Assembly: GCA_021783895.1 (NCBI GenBank)
Contig: JAJXTJ010000078.1
Span: forward strand, 1-6,340
Reading direction: 5' to 3'
Length of the DNA stretch: 6,340 nucleotides
Source: Pseudomonadota bacterium
GTDB lineage: Bacteria; Pseudomonadota; Gammaproteobacteria; Burkholderiales; Sulfuricellaceae
Of this stretch, positions 4,675 to 6,340 are shown one piece after another. A program made the translations under genes and the position numbers. The notes under the pieces were generated by a model that searched no databases, was not told the origin of the DNA, and saw only the letters and a program-made list of their open reading frames with translations. Positions within the stretch are counted from its first letter, which is position 1. Each line of letters starts with the position of its first letter.

Positions 4675-6234
4675 ATGAATAATACCGAAGTCGAACTCAA
4701 GCTCCTGGCCGACCCCGCCGATATTCCCAGGCTGCGGCGACATCCCCTGCTCAAGACGCTATGCCCGTCCGGGCCGAAGACGCGCAAGCTCACCAGCCTC
4801 TACTTCGATACCGATGATTTTGTCCTGAAGAACCGGGCCGTCGCTCTGCGCGTGCGTCGTAGCGGCCGGCAGTGGATCCAGACCGTCAAGGGCGGCGGCA
4901 GCGTGCGGGCGGGACTGCACCAGCGCGACGAATGGGAGGCGCCGGTGGCTCGCAATACGCCGGACTTTACCAAGATCACCGATCCCGGCCTGATCCGGCT
5001 GTTCGCCGGGGAAGAGATGCGCCAGCGCCTGCATCCCGTATTCGTAACCGAATTCAACCGCACCGTCTGGCTGCTGGAAACCGAGGCTGGCGATCAGGTC
5101 GAGATGGCGCTGGATCAGGGTGAAATCCGCGCCGACCAGAACAGTGCGCCGATCTGTGAAGTGGAGCTGGAATTGAAGGCTGGCAACCCGGCGGCGCTCT
5201 ACGAGCTGGCGCTGGCGCTGCAGGAAGCCGCGTCGCTGTGTGCGGAGAATGCCAGCAAGGCTGAGCGCGGCTATGCCCTGTGCGCGGCGCCGTTGCCCCA
5301 GCCAGCGGTCAAGGTCCCGCAGCCCGAACTGGCGCGGGAGATGACGGTGGACGCGGCGTTTCGCGCGATCGCCTGGAATTGCATCGGCCAGTTGCAGGAC
5401 AACCAGAGCCGGCTACGGGAGGGTTACGATCCCGAGCTTATCCATCAGATGCGGGTGGCGGTCAGGCGTTTGCGCTCCGCGCTCAACCTGTTCGGCGCCG
5501 CCGTACCCGGCATCAAGGACGCCGCGTTGATCGCAGAGCTGCGCTGGCTTGTCGGCGAACTTGGCCCAGCGCGGGATTGGGACGTGTTTCTCGGCGAAAC
5601 GCTGCCGACGATTGTCGAGTCGCTGCCTCAGGACGCGGGGCTGGCGCGGCTGCAACAGGCGGCCGACCGGCTCTGCCAGGCGGCGCGCGAACGGGCGTGC
5701 ACGGCGGCAGCTTCGCCGCGTTATCACAGGCTGCTGCTGACACTGGGCCGCTGGCTTTGGCGAGAGCCCTGGCGTGATACGGCGGAAGCTGCTGGGCTGG
5801 CGCAGCTGGATCAGCCGCTGGCGGCTTTCGCTTCGGCCATGTTAGCGCGGCGCCATCGTCAGTTATGCCGGCGCGACCGCCATTTTGCGCAACTGAATGA
5901 GGAACAGCGCCATGCGCTACGGATCGCGGCCAAGAAGCTGCGCTATGCTGCGGGGTTTTTCTCCGGGCTCTATCCGCGTAAGGCTTCGCGGCGGTATTTG
6001 CAAGCGCTTGCGGATTTGCAGGACGAGCTCGGTGTGCTCAACGACCAGGCCGTCACCGGGCGGCTGCTCGAACAAATCGGGGCGGACGACCGCGATCTGT
6101 TGCGGTGCCGCGCCAGCGGTGTGATGATCGGCTGGATTGCCTGCAAAACGCGTTTGCAGCTGGCCGGTATGGTGCGGGTATGGAATCGTTTCAATCGATG
6201 CAAGGTTTTCTGGGGAGGTAAAAATCATGTTTGA
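4675..6234 (+). CDS. CYTH-CHAD protein, predicted inorganic triphosphatase with polyphosphate-binding domain
   Basis: Protein of 519 aa with the same domain order as E. coli YgiF, an inorganic triphosphatase of about 430 aa. The CYTH domain (about 1-203) opens with the signature EVELK (5-9; E5, E7, K9) and keeps the basic and acidic tunnel residues expected to hold triphosphate and metal: R59, R61, K72, R84, E86, E88, R128, D147, E162, E164, E166 and K195. The CHAD domain (about 220-500) shows both helical halves, each with a conserved His/Arg/Lys motif: HQMRVAVRRLRS (257-268) and HALRIAAKKLRY (413-424). Companion motifs are GPARDWDVF (297-305) and LGVLNDQAV (452-460). CHAD domains bind polyphosphate and can localise to polyphosphate granules. 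It should hydrolyse tripolyphosphate or similar while docked on polyphosphate. The ATG at 4675 is set by the EVELK motif but has no Shine-Dalgarno, because the inverted repeat occupies the leader. The pap gene overlaps its 3' end by 8 bases, consistent with a polyphosphate operon. Confidence 0.95.
   Translation: MNNTEVELKLLADPADIPRLRRHPLLKTLCPSGPKTRKLTSLYFDTDDFVLKNRAVALRVRRSGRQWIQTVKGGGSVRAGLHQRDEWEAPVARNTPDFTKITDPGLIRLFAGEEMRQRLHPVFVTEFNRTVWLLETEAGDQVEMALDQGEIRADQNSAPICEVELELKAGNPAALYELALALQEAASLCAENASKAERGYALCAAPLPQPAVKVPQPELAREMTVDAAFRAIAWNCIGQLQDNQSRLREGYDPELIHQMRVAVRRLRSALNLFGAAVPGIKDAALIAELRWLVGELGPARDWDVFLGETLPTIVESLPQDAGLARLQQAADRLCQAARERACTAAASPRYHRLLLTLGRWLWREPWRDTAEAAGLAQLDQPLAAFASAMLARRHRQLCRRDRHFAQLNEEQRHALRIAAKKLRYAAGFFSGLYPRKASRRYLQALADLQDELGVLNDQAVTGRLLEQIGADDRDLLRCRASGVMIGWIACKTRLQLAGMVRVWNRFNRCKVFWGGKNHV
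6212..6219 (+). promoter_or_regulatory. Strong ribosome binding site of pap
   Basis: GGGGAGGT ends 7 bases before the ATG at 6227. It lies within the coding end of the CYTH-CHAD gene and contrasts with the missing site of that upstream gene, so pap is probably translated much better per transcript. Confidence 0.75.
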
Positions 6235-6340
6235 GTCAGCCGAGCTTGGCCACAAAATCGATAAAGCCACCTACGACAAGGAAGTGCCTGCTTTGCGCGT
6301 GGCGCTGCTTGAAGCTCAATTCGACCTGGCGAAGGCGGCG
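6227..6340 (+). CDS. pap: Polyphosphate:AMP phosphotransferase (PPK2 family), first 38 codons
   Basis: Only the N terminus is in the window. It begins MFESAELGHKIDKATY and continues with EVPALRVALLEAQFDLAKAA, which I recognise as the characteristic start of double-domain PPK2 proteins such as Pap of Acinetobacter johnsonii and its Pseudomonas relatives. These cytoplasmic enzymes, about 475-500 aa, transfer phosphate from polyphosphate to AMP, giving ADP. The Walker A, Walker B and lid motifs that define the catalytic domain lie beyond the right edge, so activity cannot be checked here. The start is supported by a strong Shine-Dalgarno 7 bases upstream. The ATG overlaps the end of the CYTH-CHAD gene by 8 bases in another frame, which suggests cotranscription and coupling. 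The identification rests on recognising the sequence, not on a search. Confidence 0.85.
   Translation, partial: MFESAELGHKIDKATYDKEVPALRVALLEAQFDLAKAA

Overview
The window looks like chromosomal DNA from a GC-rich Gram-negative bacterium, most likely a betaproteobacterium (Nitrosomonadales-like). This rests on the gene families, the protein flavour (double-domain Pap, CYTH-CHAD, SixA) and two short intergenic repeats of a kind I remember from such genomes. I could not run a taxonomic search. It holds seven genes in two divergent groups, with no rRNA, tRNA, CRISPR array, transposase or phage gene.

Left group, minus strand (reading from 3307 down to 1): a PP2C-type Ser/Thr protein phosphatase, a cytoplasmic protein with one canonical and one degenerate FHA domain, and a membrane-bound class III nucleotide cyclase with an extracytoplasmic CHASE2 sensor. 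The cyclase runs off the left edge. The genes are tightly packed: a 17-base gap, then a 4-base overlap. Together they read as a signalling module: a membrane sensor that makes cyclic nucleotide, a phosphothreonine reader and a phosphatase. The Ser/Thr kinase expected to write the phosphothreonine is not in the window.

Middle (3308-3511): a 204-base divergent intergenic region. It contains a 9-bp tandem repeat (CACAGAG core) just upstream of the phosphatase, then an AT-rich stretch with a weak candidate promoter for the rightward genes.

Right group, plus strand (3512-6340): SixA phosphohistidine phosphatase, an orphan ParA-like ATPase overlapping it by 4 bases, a 91-base inverted heptad-repeat element, a CYTH-CHAD protein (predicted inorganic triphosphatase plus polyphosphate-binding helical domain), and the first 38 codons of a PPK2-type polyphosphate:AMP phosphotransferase (Pap), overlapping the CYTH-CHAD gene by 8 bases. 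The common theme is polyphosphate: a CHAD protein that may bind granules and an enzyme that spends polyphosphate on AMP. The orphan ParA, with no ParB gene in view, raises the testable idea that this group positions or partitions polyphosphate granules. That idea is inference, not something the sequence shows.
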